From Eubacteriaceae bacterium Marseille-Q4139 (GTDB lineage: Bacteria > Bacillota > Clostridia > Lachnospirales > Lachnospiraceae), in the NCBI GenBank assembly GCA_018223415.1, contig JAGTTQ010000001.1, positions 1,068,365-1,132,364 on the forward strand: a stretch of DNA of 64,000 nt, read 5' to 3'. The translations under genes were made by a program, and so were the position numbers. Below the pieces are notes generated by a model. The model was given only the letters and a program-made list of their open reading frames with translations. It was not told the DNA's origin and searched no databases. Below, piece by piece: positions 33,818-43,291 of this stretch; the first letter of the stretch is position 1; each line of letters begins with the position of its first letter.

Positions 33818-35041
33818 TTACTTTACGGAAACACGGCGGAAGTTCTTCTTGCCGCGCTTTACGACGATTCCGCCGTCCGAAAGCTGCTCTTTCGTGTAGG
33901 CGGCCTTGATGTCCTTCACCGGCTCGCCGTCCACGGAAACACCGCCCTGTTCCACGTTTCTTCTCGCCTCGGAGCGGGATGCGGAAAGGCCTGATTTCTG
34001 AAGGATGGATAAAATGTCAATGGAACCGTCCGTAAAATCGTCATCCGAAAGGACGGCTTCCGGCATTTCTGCCGCGTTTCCGCCGGCAAACAGCGCCCTT
34101 GCGCTCTCCTGGGCCTTCTTCGCCTCTTCCTCGCCGTGAACCAGGTTTGTCAGCTCGTATGCCAGGATCTCCTTGGCCTGGTTTAACTGGCTGCCTTCCC
34201 ACTTCGCCATTTCGTCGATCTGCTCAAGCGGCAGGAACGTGAGAAGACGCATGCACTTGATGACATCGGCATCGTCCACGTTTCTCCAGTACTGGTAGAA
34301 CTCGAAGGGGCTCGTCTTGTTGGGATCCAGCCATACGGCGCCGGACTGGGTTTTTCCCATCTTCTTTCCCTCGGAATTTAAAAGCAGGGTGATCGTCATG
34401 GCATGGGCATCTTTCCCAAGCTTTCTGCGGATTAACTCCGTGCCGCCGAGCATGTTGCTCCACTGGTCGTCGCCGCCGAACTGCATGTTGCAGCCGTATC
34501 TCTGGAACAGCTCATAGAAGTCATAGCTCTGCATCAGCATGTAGTTGAACTCCAAAAAGCTTAAGCCTTTTTCCATTCTCTGCTTATAGCACTCGGCTGC
34601 CAGCATCCTGTTTACGGAGAAGTGGGGGCCGATCTCACGCAGAAATTCCACATAATTGAGGTCTAAGAGCCACTCGGCATTGTTTACCATCAGGGCTTTT
34701 CCCTCGGAGAAGTCGATGAACCGGCTCATCTGCTTTTTGAAGCAGTCGCAGTTATGCTGGATGGTCTCCACGGTCATCATCTGGCGCATGTCGCTTCTTC
34801 CGGACGGGTCTCCAACCATGCCGGTGCCGCCGCCGATTAAAGCGATGGGCTTGTTGCCTGCCATCTGAAGGCGCTTCATCAGGCAGAGTGCCATGAAATG
34901 CCCTACGTGAAGGCTGTCTGCCGTCGGGTCAAAGCCGATGTAGAAGACAGCTTTCCCCTCATTTACCATTTTTCTGATTTCTTCTTCGTTTGTGACCTGG
35001 GCGATGAGCCCTCTGGCCTGAAGTTCCTCATAAACTCCCAT
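33818..35041 (-). CDS. tyrS: Tyrosyl-tRNA synthetase
   Basis: A 407-residue class I Tyr[25 protein letters not shown] carries the HIGH-type signature as [13 protein letters not shown] replaces KMSKS, and a C-terminal S4 RNA-binding domain ([22 protein letters not shown]) is present. AAAGGAG precedes the ATG. It charges tRNA-Tyr and is the only clear housekeeping gene in the window. Expression is governed by the T-box leader just upstream. Confidence 0.97.
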   Translation of the reverse strand: MGVYEELQARGLIAQVTNEEEIRKMVNEGKAVFYIGFDPTADSLHVGHFMALCLMKRLQMAGNKPIALIGGGTGMVGDPSGRSDMRQMMTVETIQHNCDCFKKQMSRFIDFSEGKALMVNNAEWLLDLNYVEFLREIGPHFSVNRMLAAECYKQRMEKGLSFLEFNYMLMQSYDFYELFQRYGCNMQFGGDDQWSNMLGGTELIRRKLGKDAHAMTITLLLNSEGKKMGKTQSGAVWLDPNKTSPFEFYQYWRNVDDADVIKCMRLLTFLPLEQIDEMAKWEGSQLNQAKEILAYELTNLVHGEEEAKKAQESARALFAGGNAAEMPEAVLSDDDFTDGSIDILSILQKSGLSASRSEARRNVEQGGVSVDGEPVKDIKAAYTKEQLSDGGIVVKRGKKNFRRVSVK

Positions 35042-35103
35042 TGTATTCTCTCCTTTGCCTGTAAGCGGTGCGGCGGCGCGTGAAGCCGGGTTTTCCTATG
35101 GAA

Positions 35104-35387
35104 TAAAAATGCCCCGTCCTTATCAAAAGGACGAGGCATGCTCTCGTGGTACCACCTAATGTTCCCGGAAGGCTCCCGCCGTCCGGCTTATGGGGCTTTC
35201 CGGCCCCCGGCACGGTAACGTGTGCCGCTTCCGTCGCAGCCTACCGGGAATCTCCTTTCGGTGCGAAGCTCCGAGATGTATTCACAAAGAATCTCCCTGC
35301 GCGCCTCTCATCGTCCGGCTGCTTTCTGTCCAGGGGCAAAAACCGCTACTTCTTCTCTTCACCGCTTGTTTCTGTCATTTTGTTATA
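35104..35387 (-). promoter_or_regulatory. Tyrosine T-box leader
   Basis: The leader contains all key parts on the minus strand: a specifier loop GUGAAUACAUC with the tyrosine codon UAC at 35280-35278; the T-box AGGTGGTACCACG (about 35158-35146) whose UGGU bulge fits tRNA discriminator A; and a terminator with GCCTCGTCC / GGACGGGGC arms (35137-35111) and a run of Ts. Uncharged tRNA-Tyr stabilises the antiterminator and turns on tyrS. Confidence 0.95.
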
Positions 35388-35393
35388 GCCCTC

Positions 35394-35422
35394 ATTATAT
35401 GGGGCTTTGTTTTTTTTGTCAA
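35394..35422 (-). promoter_or_regulatory. tyrS leader promoter
   Basis: On the minus strand TTGACA (35422-35417) and TATAAT (35399-35394) are 17 bp apart, an exact consensus about 7 bp before the presumed start of the T-box RNA. Confidence 0.88.
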
Positions 35423-35450
35423 GGCTTTATGAGAAAAAGCATATGTACTT

Positions 35451-38381
35451 CTAATACCCATACAGTTCCACCGGCTCCGATTCCCCGATCTTCATGGTAT
35501 AGAATGCCGACCGCTCGCGCTGGTAGACGGGACGCCAGCCAAAGTTTTCCTCCGTGCGGATACTCCATTCCACCGTAAAGAACAAATCATCCCCAATGAT
35601 ATCCAACTCGGAAATCAGCGCAATTTTATCTTCCGATCCCTGCGGACTATCCAGGAATCCAAATCCCGCGCTTTTTGGTATGAGTGTCTGGTAGCTCATC
35701 AGTTCCTCATTATACCGCAGGATTTCTCCGCCCACGCAGATGAAGGAACCAGGTCTGCTGAGGCTGGCATCGCTTTGTGCTGTCGTCCAGGTGTCCTCCC
35801 CGTCTTTCCTGGTCATGACATGACATACCTTATAGGGGTAATCATCCCAGAAGCCCACATACGACCCCATTCCATCCTCGGTTCCGATGTAGTAAAGGCT
35901 GGTTTCCTCTCCGCTCTCCACCACCAAAAATTCCTCAGCTCCTAAATCTCCGTATGGAACACATACCTGGCGATTCGTCCCACTCACATCAATGCTGTTG
36001 ATGCCGCCTTTTTGGAAAAAGCCGCCGGTTCCGGCATAAAAGCCGTAGGAGTAATAGATCGTATCTCCTTTTTTCATAAGCTGGCAGACCTCCAGCCCCA
36101 TCGCTTCTCCCGCACCCACTGTCACACTGTCCAGGGTTTCCACCTGGCTTCCGTCTATGGTGACCCGAAACAGCGTAAACTTCGATGTCTCTTTGTACTC
36201 AGCCTCCGTGTAATAGCAGTACCCATCAATGGCTCCAAGGAAGTTATAACCTGTATCTGTTATGGTTTCCAGCGTATGATCTGCCTTGAGAACGGCCACT
36301 CCGCCCCCTTCCGCATAGCTTTTCCGGCCGATCAGCGTACCGTTTTTGACATCTGCCGCCCATGGTTCAAAGAAACCATGTTCTACCCGGTCTCCTCCGT
36401 CCAGGTTCACGGAAAACAGATTTGCACCGTCTTCCTTCAGATAAATCCGTTCTCCTGCAATGAAAATCGGCCCGTATCCCCTGGCACTCAAAAGGACATC
36501 CTCACTGCCGTCTTCATGACGGCAAATCAGTTGGTTGTTCGCCTGCATATGCGTATAGTAGGCGAAGGTTCCGGTGGAAGAAAAGCTTTCCGCATTATAT
36601 TTCCAGTAATAAAGATTTCCCAGATAACGAACCACATTTCCTCCATTGTTTTCTGCCTCGATGACGGGATGGACATATTCCGGCGGGATCTCTTCCCTGT
36701 GCGCCCCGGCGGTATCGCTGTATAAATTGCTCATGTTCCCGTAAAGAAGCAGGCTCGGATCGTACTGGGTGGTTTCCTCAAACCGTGTTATACAGGTCTG
36801 GTTTTTTATCAGCTTTCCGGCCAGCTCATCCATGGAAAGGGATTCCCCGGCATTCTGGCGGATTTCCTCCTCACTCGCATCCGAATGCCCGGCGAGATAC
36901 ATGTTTTTCCAGGCAGAGTAGAGGGAATCATAGCTGTGGGCAGAGGCTTCCGCCATCAGAGAGCCGATGAACCGCAGCTGGGCCACGTCTTCGATGCTGT
37001 CAAGAGTTCCTTTTTTGGCAACACGGACAATTTCATCCCCATACTGCGCCCGCATCAAAACAGACAGATCGCTTAACCGCATGGCGGCAGACACATTATC
37101 CCCGGCCTGCTGGGCAGTTTTCGCCGCCGGGATATATGCCTCCACAAAGGTGTGGGCCAGATCATAGGCAGAGAACACCAGCCCCACCGGGGTCTTTCCC
37201 AGATAAATGTCAGCCCCAAGGGAAGCAATGGCTTTCAAACTTTCCTTCACAACATTCCCCGTATAGTCCCCGTATTCCTTAAAAAGGGAACCGGCCACTT
37301 TATTCAGATCCTTACAATATTCCGCATACTGATCGTTCTCCATCTTGGACAGATATTCCAACTGATCCCGATAGCTTTCCCCCCAGTTTTCATACCGTCC
37401 GGCCGCGGCAATGGCCTTAGCCATGTCTGCTGCAAAACCGGCAGCCGTGAACGCCTGGGAAATGTTGTCCGGGATCTTTACATCCGACCAGGCCGTGACG
37501 GATTTTGTGAGCTTTTCCACCACCGAAGCTGTCCCGTCACTCAAGGTAGAAATGTCGTCCACCATTCCTGCGATGTCGCTGATATATTTACTGCTGTCTT
37601 TCTGGGCTTCCTCCCGCAGGCCGCCCATGATATTTTCACAGGGAACAGCCAGCGTCAGCAGGGCTTCCTTCATTTTCTCCAGGCTCCAGTAGTCGTCCCC
37701 GACAATGGGAATCAGATATTCCGGCTTCACCTCATCAGCAAAAGCCAGCAGGCCATATTTAAAGGAATTGCCCCATTTTTTGAATACCGTATCCCCCAGG
37801 ATTTCTGCCGGGGAGGGGAGCACATCATCCATCTCCCAGAAATCGCCCACCACGTTCCAGAGCGTTTCCGGCGGGTTATAGACATACACGCAGTCCTCCT
37901 CGCAGACCCACTGGGCATTTAAAAGGTAAAGCATCTGTTCCAGAGGGATCACGGTTACTTTCCCTTTGGCAAATTGTGCGGTCTGAACCTCCCGCAAAGT
38001 GAATATCTCATTCTTATAGAGTCTGCCGACGGTTTCCCCCTGGGTGTAAATGCCGATGTCAATTTCCTTCGTCTTCGTGTCCACCTGTACAACATAATGA
38101 TCCCGCCAGAACTCGAATTTCCCGTTTCCCGCATCCACGAGCTCTGCGCCGGCCAGGTTCGCGGCCGTCTGGGGCGACACCAGAATCATGGTTTCATCAT
38201 ATAACATCGCGTCTACCTTGCGTTGGCCCCGATCCTCGGTGTAAACGCAGAGTTCCCCCACGAGAGCTTCCGGTTCCTCTTTACCGCCAGCAGTTTCCCC
38301 GGCAAAAGCAGGAGATACGAACTGCAAAGCCATCATTGCCGTAGCAAGCAGAAACGCCGCGGCGCGTTTTATCCGTTTCAT
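35451..38381 (-). CDS. Large secreted protein, DUF5050-like C-terminal repeats
   Basis: A 976-residue exported protein. Signal peptide at residues 1-27 (KRAAAFLLATAMMALQFVSPAFA), then a copper-amine-oxidase-N-like segment (LVSPQTAANLAGAELV and VIPLEQMLYLLNAQWV), a long helical middle (about 190-530), and a C-terminal half of repeated strand units with YYWKYN, IYLKEDG, YYTEAE, YYSYGF and YYIGTE, reminiscent of DUF5050 beta-propeller blades. No sortase or membrane anchor is visible. It is coupled by ATGA to the lipoprotein gene upstream. Function unknown; a surface sensor or binding protein is possible. Confidence 0.8.
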   Translation of the reverse strand: MKRIKRAAAFLLATAMMALQFVSPAFAGETAGGKEEPEALVGELCVYTEDRGQRKVDAMLYDETMILVSPQTAANLAGAELVDAGNGKFEFWRDHYVVQVDTKTKEIDIGIYTQGETVGRLYKNEIFTLREVQTAQFAKGKVTVIPLEQMLYLLNAQWVCEEDCVYVYNPPETLWNVVGDFWEMDDVLPSPAEILGDTVFKKWGNSFKYGLLAFADEVKPEYLIPIVGDDYWSLEKMKEALLTLAVPCENIMGGLREEAQKDSSKYISDIAGMVDDISTLSDGTASVVEKLTKSVTAWSDVKIPDNISQAFTAAGFAADMAKAIAAAGRYENWGESYRDQLEYLSKMENDQYAEYCKDLNKVAGSLFKEYGDYTGNVVKESLKAIASLGADIYLGKTPVGLVFSAYDLAHTFVEAYIPAAKTAQQAGDNVSAAMRLSDLSVLMRAQYGDEIVRVAKKGTLDSIEDVAQLRFIGSLMAEASAHSYDSLYSAWKNMYLAGHSDASEEEIRQNAGESLSMDELAGKLIKNQTCITRFEETTQYDPSLLLYGNMSNLYSDTAGAHREEIPPEYVHPVIEAENNGGNVVRYLGNLYYWKYNAESFSSTGTFAYYTHMQANNQLICRHEDGSEDVLLSARGYGPIFIAGERIYLKEDGANLFSVNLDGGDRVEHGFFEPWAADVKNGTLIGRKSYAEGGGVAVLKADHTLETITDTGYNFLGAIDGYCYYTEAEYKETSKFTLFRVTIDGSQVETLDSVTVGAGEAMGLEVCQLMKKGDTIYYSYGFYAGTGGFFQKGGINSIDVSGTNRQVCVPYGDLGAEEFLVVESGEETSLYYIGTEDGMGSYVGFWDDYPYKVCHVMTRKDGEDTWTTAQSDASLSRPGSFICVGGEILRYNEELMSYQTLIPKSAGFGFLDSPQGSEDKIALISELDIIGDDLFFTVEWSIRTEENFGWRPVYQRERSAFYTMKIGESEPVELYGY

Positions 38382-38917
38382 GGAGCCACCTCCTTCGCCG
38401 CTTCCTCCAAAATCGAGTAGTATCCGCCTAACAGCGCGTCAGCCAGCTCCGGCGTCATCTCTACCACCCATTTTTCGTCTTCCAGCACCAGGTTCACGTC
38501 CACCTCGAACATCTTTGTGGGAACGTCCTCCGCGTTCAGGGCGGCAGTCAGGGCTTCTTTGGCGGATTCCACGCTGTCTATGGTTTCCGGCAGTCCCTCC
38601 AGCACTTTTTGAAGATCAACGGCCGTAATGACAGAGGATACGACCATCGTATCGCCATCGCTTTTTACTGTTTTCGTCTCAAATTGCAGATTTTTTGCCA
38701 TCCCGCTCTGGATATCCGTAAAGGGAACGGGGGCCGCCAGACCTCCCATGGAATCTGCCAGCGCCTGACCGTCGCCGGAGCTGTATGCCTGGAAAAAATC
38801 ATCGCAGGCAGCTTTGGCTTCTTCTTTGTTTTTTCCGCCGCAGGCCGTACAGGAAACGGCCAGCAACAGGCAGAAAAGCAGTGCCAGAATTTTTCGTTTC
38901 GATTTTTGCTTTTTCAT
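38378..38917 (-). CDS. Small lipoprotein, DUF4878/DUF5105-like
   Basis: A 179-residue lipoprotein. Lys-rich N-terminus, hydrophobic helix and lipobox AVSCTAC, then a single domain (EAKAACDDFFQAYSSGDGQALAD and later VNLVLEDEKWVVEMTPELADALLGGY) with the fold pattern of NTF2-like DUF4878/DUF5105 proteins. It overlaps the large secreted protein by 4 bp and has its own promoter at 39056-39085. The pair probably acts together at the cell surface. Confidence 0.8.
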   Translation of the reverse strand: MKKQKSKRKILALLFCLLLAVSCTACGGKNKEEAKAACDDFFQAYSSGDGQALADSMGGLAAPVPFTDIQSGMAKNLQFETKTVKSDGDTMVVSSVITAVDLQKVLEGLPETIDSVESAKEALTAALNAEDVPTKMFEVDVNLVLEDEKWVVEMTPELADALLGGYYSILEEAAKEVAP

Positions 38918-39055
38918 TGCTATTCTCCTCTTTTTTCATTTTTATCCGGAAGGGCTGCACACCTGAGAAAAAGGGCATTTCTTCCGCCTGGGCTTGCTGG
39001 AAAAGTCCATTTACTGCTCCCTCGATATCAGCAAACCGCATTTATAATTGGAATA

Positions 39056-39085
39056 ATTATACATCTATCAATGTGCTTTGGTCAA
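39056..39085 (-). promoter_or_regulatory. Promoter of the lipoprotein-secreted protein operon
   Basis: On the minus strand TTGACC (39085-39080), 18 bp, TATAAT (39061-39056). The rest of the 38918-39301 gap holds no gene that I can support. Confidence 0.6.
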
Positions 39086-39301
39086 CCCCACATGACAGCC
39101 GTAAGACAAGGATACAAAGCAAGAATGATGCTGCTTGCCGGGCCTGTGCAAATCGAAAAACACCCAGTAATACTTACCGGGCGCTTGGCAGTTTGATTGA
39201 TTCTGTTTTATTCATTCGGTCAATCTGAATTTTCAATATTCTGTTGTGTTTTTAAGGCCGCAATCCGCTTACTGTCTACAAAGTGGGTCGCATATCATCT
39301 T

Positions 39302-40309
39302 TCAATTTCCGAGCCGCCAGTCCTCATATTTCTGTTTTGGAAGAACGCCAACATCCATCAGCACATCCACCGGGGCCGCATAACCGCGCCGCTGGCATTG
39401 GCGGCAGACCGACGAATGTATCTTTCCAATCAATTCTTTGTCATTCATTTCCGTTACTGTCTTTTCCGTGCAGAGGATAATCCCAATCGGCGGGTTATCG
39501 TCCGGGTCGTTTACCTCCGCCGCATAGTAATTTAAGTACATATTGAGCTGACCAGAAGCCTCCGGCGTCAGTTTTTTCGTTTTCAGCTCGATCAGCACAT
39601 AGGCGCGGAGAATTTTGTTGTAAAACACCATGTCCACATAGTAGTGGGTATTGTTCAGTGTCACACGCTGCTGGGTCCCGACAAACATAAAGCCGCGTCT
39701 CAGCTCCAGCAAAAACTTCTCAATTTGCAGGACAAGCGCTTTTTCCAAATCGCTTTCCTGCATGGGCTTATTTTCCGGCACACCAAAAACTCAAAGACAT
39801 AGGGATCACGGATACTGTCAGCTGGCTGGTTGATCTCAATCCCTTTTTGCGCCAGAGATAATACCTTTTCCTTGTTGGCATCTCCGCTGGATAGCAGCAG
39901 GCGTTCATAAAGGGAGCTGTCGATCTGCCGTTTCAGTTCCCGAACCGACCAGCCGGAATTGACAGATTCCTTCTCATAAAAGCTGCGCTTGCTGTCATCG
40001 GAAAGGCTCAAAAGCTCGCAGTAGTGCGACCATGACAATTTAACAGACGCTGTCTGTTGAATTGGATAGCTCTGATAAAAGCGTCTCATAAACTGGATAT
40101 TTGAAACCGAAAAGCCTTTGCCAAATTCCCGCGTCAGTTCTCTGGAAAGTTCCTTTAAGGTCTGTTTTCCATATTCCGCACGGATTTAATTTTGCTGCTC
40201 ATATTCTACAATGATACGGCCAATATTCCAGTAAATAGTCAGCCGCTGGGCATTGACCTGCCGCGCCACATTTTTTCTTGCACTCTCCAGCTATTCCTAT
40301 TTGTCCCAT
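39302..40309 (-). pseudogene. Decayed PDDEXK nuclease gene (DUF1016 / YhcG-like)
   Basis: Remnants of a DUF1016-type nuclease lie in order in different frames: VNAQRLTIYWNIGRIIVEYEQQ (about 40270-40195), GKGFSVSNIQFMRRFYQ and VRELKRQIDSSLYERLLLS (40150-39790), then after a frameshift near 39781 the C-terminal nuclease core (FVGTQQRVTL, YVDMVFYNKILRAYVLIELK) to a stop at 39302. At least a premature stop near 40188, an early frameshift after the ATG at 40309, and the 39781 frameshift break it. The original protein, about 340 residues, belongs to a family linked to defence and restriction islands. It shares an operator with the AbiE operon (see 40328-40351). Confidence 0.85.
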
Positions 40310-40327
40310 GATCTCACTTCCTCTCGC

Positions 40328-40351
40328 ACTAATATTAAATGCAATATTAGT
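40328..40351 (-). promoter_or_regulatory. AbiE-type palindromic operator/promoter before the nuclease pseudogene
   Basis: ACTAATATT (40328-40336), six bases, AATATTAGT (40343-40351), preceded on the minus strand by TTTACT and overlapping a TTTAAT -10 at 17-bp spacing. The whole stretch, including the CTAAAAGTAAAGTG flank and the GGACAA codons of the following gene, matches the abiEi promoter at 54.3 kb. Confidence 0.75.
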
Positions 40352-40362
40352 CTAAAAGTAAA

Positions 40363-40396
40363 GTGGGAGAAGCTGCGATTTTGCAGTTTCTCCCAC
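40363..40396. terminator. GTGGGAGAA hairpin
   Basis: Near-perfect inverted repeat, 40363-40376 against 40383-40396 (GTGGGAGAAgCTGC and complement with one mismatch), followed by GCTTT. A transcript terminator or remnant of a repeat between the element edge and the pseudogene. Confidence 0.45.
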
Positions 40397-40427
40397 GCTT
40401 TAACCAGATGAACCTTTTGGGGTAAAA

Positions 40428-40463
40428 AAAGACCCCGGAAAATCTTGATTTTCCGAGGTCTTT
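40428..40463 (-). terminator. Terminator downstream of the rpsI end
   Basis: A 17-bp stem (AAAGACCTCGGAAAATC type, one mismatch) with a TTTTTTT run on the minus strand, 30 bp after the rpsI stop codon. This is probably the native terminator of the ribosomal protein operon, left on the chromosomal side of the junction. Confidence 0.8.
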
Positions 40464-40492
40464 GAACCATTTTGACAGATCCTGCCAGCAGA

Positions 40493-40543
40493 TTATCTCT
40501 TGCTGAACTGCGGAGCGCGACGCGCGGCCTTGAGACCGTACTT
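40493..40543 (-). other. rpsI: Attachment site: 3' end of rpsI (ribosomal protein S9)
   Basis: On the minus strand the frame reads KYGLKAARRAPQFSKR then TAA at 40495-40493, the invariant C-terminus of ribosomal protein S9. No S9 homology exists upstream of the KYG segment, where sequence leads straight into integrase territory. This is the signature of an element inserted in the 3' end of rpsI, leaving a copy of the last 16 or so codons at the far junction. The intact rpsI should lie at the other end, beyond this window. Confidence 0.85.
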
Positions 40544-40638
40544 CAATCGTCTGAGCGATGATTTTCCTTGATATTCCGGGCTTTTTTGAGCCTCGGCCCC
40601 TCGGTTGTCCTATTCCTTAACCAAAAAACAGGCCACTT

Positions 40639-41850
40639 TTACGAGGGGACAGCTTGATGAAATGCAGAATTTACTACATCGAATAGCTGTTCTGGTTTAT
40701 TATACTTTACTCTTGCATAGATGTCCATAGTTGTCTTGCTGTTCTCATGTCCGGCAAGGTACTGGACCGTCTTGGGGTCAACACCTGCATACAGAAGATT
40801 GGTGATGTAGGTATGCCGCAGCAGGTGCGGTGTCACATCGAAGTCCAGGCTATACACAATGTTGGGATTGTTTTTCTGATGTCCTCCCAGACTCGGCTGA
40901 ACAGTGTACTTGATGCTCTGTCCGTTCACATACTTATAATAGGTACGCTCCTTGGTAGACCGAACAACGATGTACTGCCAGACACGTTTGAACTGCGAAT
41001 ATGACAAGGGCTGTCCCTCACTATCGGCAATCACATATTCCGATTTGGAGGCAGCCTTGGCTTCCCGCAGACAATTCACAAGGCATTTGGGAATGGGAAT
41101 ATCCCTTCTTGCTGCTTTCGTCTTAAGCGTTGTAGAGATAACCGGTCTGTTATGCTCTGATCGCCATGCGCGCCGCACAGAGATATATGGAGTGGGTGCA
41201 TCGAGGAACACACAATCCCATTGCAAGGCGAGAGCTTCTTCTCGGCGCAGACCGGCATATAAGCCGATCATGGTAAACAGATACGGCGGAAGTCCTTTGA
41301 CGGTTTCCAGCAGCACTTCCACCTGCTGGTCTGTCAGCGAATCTTTCTTTTGGGTCGGTTTCCCTCCTTTTGCCGAAATCCCCTCACACGGATTGTATTC
41401 CAGCAACTGGCTCCGCTCTGCCGAGTAAAAAATGCACTTGAGGAGCATATTCACCGTATTGTGCAGGCTCTCGGACTTATTGGACAATGGGATCAGCGCC
41501 AGACGAATATCATCCGCTGTTACTTCCTCCATATACATATCTCCCAAAGGCTTGATAATGTAGTTCTTCATATTGGAGGCGTAGCCCTTCAGTGTAGCCG
41601 GCGACACTTTTGCGGATTGCATCAACAGCCACTTCTCACAATACTCGGCCACAGTAGGATGCTCCCGGTGGAAGATGATCTCCGCTACCTGGCGTCTCGC
41701 CTCCTGCTCTTTATCGTACAGTTCCTCGCAGGTAGTCCCATACAAGCTCACCTGCTTGCCGTCTGCGTCCAGAATCCGGGTTCTGTAATACAGGACACCC
41801 TTTCGTGTGACGGTTCCATATTGAGGTATGTTTTTTTTCTTCTTTGCCAT
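40639..41850 (-). CDS. Tyrosine site-specific integrase 1
   Basis: A 403-residue phage-type tyrosine recombinase. AP2-like/SAM-like N-terminal part (YGTVTRKGVLYYRTRI, then AEYCEKWLLMQSAKVSPATLKGY) and catalytic domain with GLYAGLRREEALALQW (Arg I), DVTPHLLRHTYITNLL (H-x-x-R), LAGHE and the nucleophile in TMDIYARVKY. The ATG at 41850 follows AAGGA; the frame extends 20 codons upstream without a site. It lies 96 bp inside the rpsI attachment site and is presumably the enzyme that recognises it. Confidence 0.93.
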   Translation of the reverse strand: MAKKKKNIPQYGTVTRKGVLYYRTRILDADGKQVSLYGTTCEELYDKEQEARRQVAEIIFHREHPTVAEYCEKWLLMQSAKVSPATLKGYASNMKNYIIKPLGDMYMEEVTADDIRLALIPLSNKSESLHNTVNMLLKCIFYSAERSQLLEYNPCEGISAKGGKPTQKKDSLTDQQVEVLLETVKGLPPYLFTMIGLYAGLRREEALALQWDCVFLDAPTPYISVRRAWRSEHNRPVISTTLKTKAARRDIPIPKCLVNCLREAKAASKSEYVIADSEGQPLSYSQFKRVWQYIVVRSTKERTYYKYVNGQSIKYTVQPSLGGHQKNNPNIVYSLDFDVTPHLLRHTYITNLLYAGVDPKTVQYLAGHENSKTTMDIYARVKYNKPEQLFDVVNSAFHQAVPS

Positions 41851-41995
41851 AATTAATTTCCTTTCTCGCGTGGTGATGTATCTACACCTCCTTTTTATCA
41901 GAGATTTCAAATTGAATCAAAGATACGGCCAAGGAAAAACTAAGAGCGAGACATCCTTGTCTCGCTCTTACTTCATTTTCTGAATTGTTCGGAAC

Positions 41996-43207
41996 TTACA
42001 CAGCGTCCCATAAGTCAAAGGCACAGCCCATTGCTTTGACAAGATCATCCGGCCTGTTGTATTTGACCTTTGCGTAAATGTCCATCGTGATTTTGCTGCT
42101 TTCATGGCCCGCCAAATATTGTACCGTTTTGGGGTCCACCGAAGAATGAATCAGATTGGTGATGTAGGTGTGCCGCAGCTGATGCGGTGTCACTTCAAAA
42201 TCCAGGCTATATACCACATGGCCGTTATTCCTGGCTTTTTCTCCAAGTTTCGGGTAAAGCATATATTTTACATACTTTCCGTCCACAAGTTTTCTGGCCA
42301 TTCTCGGCTTTGCAGTCCGCGTCACAATATACTGCCACAGCCGCTTAAACTGTGTATAGGATAGCGGATCACCGTCCCGATTGGCAATCACATAATCCGA
42401 AGTGGATTTTTTCTTTGCATCTTTCAGACATTCAACCAGACAGACCGGGAGAGGAATGTTTCTTTGTGCCGCTTTGGTCTTTAGCTCGGTAAGAATGACC
42501 GGCCTGTTATGTTCTGTGTGCCATGCCCGCCGTACCGTTAAGTACGGAGCCTCTGCATCCAGATACACAGAATCCCATTGCAGCGCCAGGATTTCTTCCC
42601 GGCGCAGACCGGCATATAAACCGATCATCACAAATACATAGGGCGGCAAATCCCGGATCGTGTCCAAAAGCCGCTCAACCTGTTCATCCGTCAATGCCTG
42701 TCTTTCTTCCTGGGGAACTCCTCCCTTTGCATCCAGGTATATGGTCGGGTCCTCGTCAATCACATGGCTCTCCTTGGCCGCCCGGAAAATGGACTTGCAG
42801 AGAATCACCACAGACTTATAAACCGAAGCCGACTTCTTGGAAACAGGTACGAGGGCAAGTTGGATGTCATCCAGGGATACATCAGCCATTCTCTTGTCTC
42901 CCAGCCCTCCAATAATGTGCCGCCGCACCTTAGAGGTATAATCTGTCAAGGTGGTGGCCCGAACATGGACGGACTGCATCAGCAGCCACTTCTCACAGTA
43001 CTCAGCAACCGTAGGCGATCTTCGACGAAACGTAGTACTGTCAATCTGCTCTAACGCCTCCAGTTCCTTGTCATAAAGCTTTTCGGGCGTCTTTGCATAA
43101 AGCGCCACTCTGTTTCCATCCGAATCTTCGACTCTGGTTCTATAATATTCAATGCCGTTAAGCACGACCGTACCATATTGAGGAATTGCCCTTTTTCTTT
43201 TTGCCAA
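41996..43207 (-). CDS. Tyrosine site-specific integrase 2
   Basis: A second 403-residue tyrosine recombinase, homologous to integrase 1 over its full length and in the same order: YGTVVLNGIEYYRTRV, AEYCEKWLLMQS, GLYAGLRREEILALQW, VTPHQLRHTYITNLI, YLAGHESSKITMDIYAKVKY. All catalytic residues (R, H-x-x-R, H, Y) are kept, so both should be active. TTG at 43207 is the start because AGGAGG is eight bases upstream; the GTG at 43216 overlaps that site. The tandem pair may act jointly or reflect capture of a related element. Confidence 0.92.
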   Translation of the reverse strand: MAKRKRAIPQYGTVVLNGIEYYRTRVEDSDGNRVALYAKTPEKLYDKELEALEQIDSTTFRRRSPTVAEYCEKWLLMQSVHVRATTLTDYTSKVRRHIIGGLGDKRMADVSLDDIQLALVPVSKKSASVYKSVVILCKSIFRAAKESHVIDEDPTIYLDAKGGVPQEERQALTDEQVERLLDTIRDLPPYVFVMIGLYAGLRREEILALQWDSVYLDAEAPYLTVRRAWHTEHNRPVILTELKTKAAQRNIPLPVCLVECLKDAKKKSTSDYVIANRDGDPLSYTQFKRLWQYIVTRTAKPRMARKLVDGKYVKYMLYPKLGEKARNNGHVVYSLDFEVTPHQLRHTYITNLIHSSVDPKTVQYLAGHESSKITMDIYAKVKYNRPDDLVKAMGCAFDLWDAV

Positions 43208-43291
43208 TTCCGTCACCTCCTAAGAATAATGTCCAGCGCTGTACCTTTGTTTTATCAGACATATTAGGTTCCAGCAAGGATACGGAACAGC

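Noticed and set aside
40639..43207. One frameshifted integrase gene
   Set aside because: Both frames contain all catalytic motifs from N- to C-terminus, so they are two genes.
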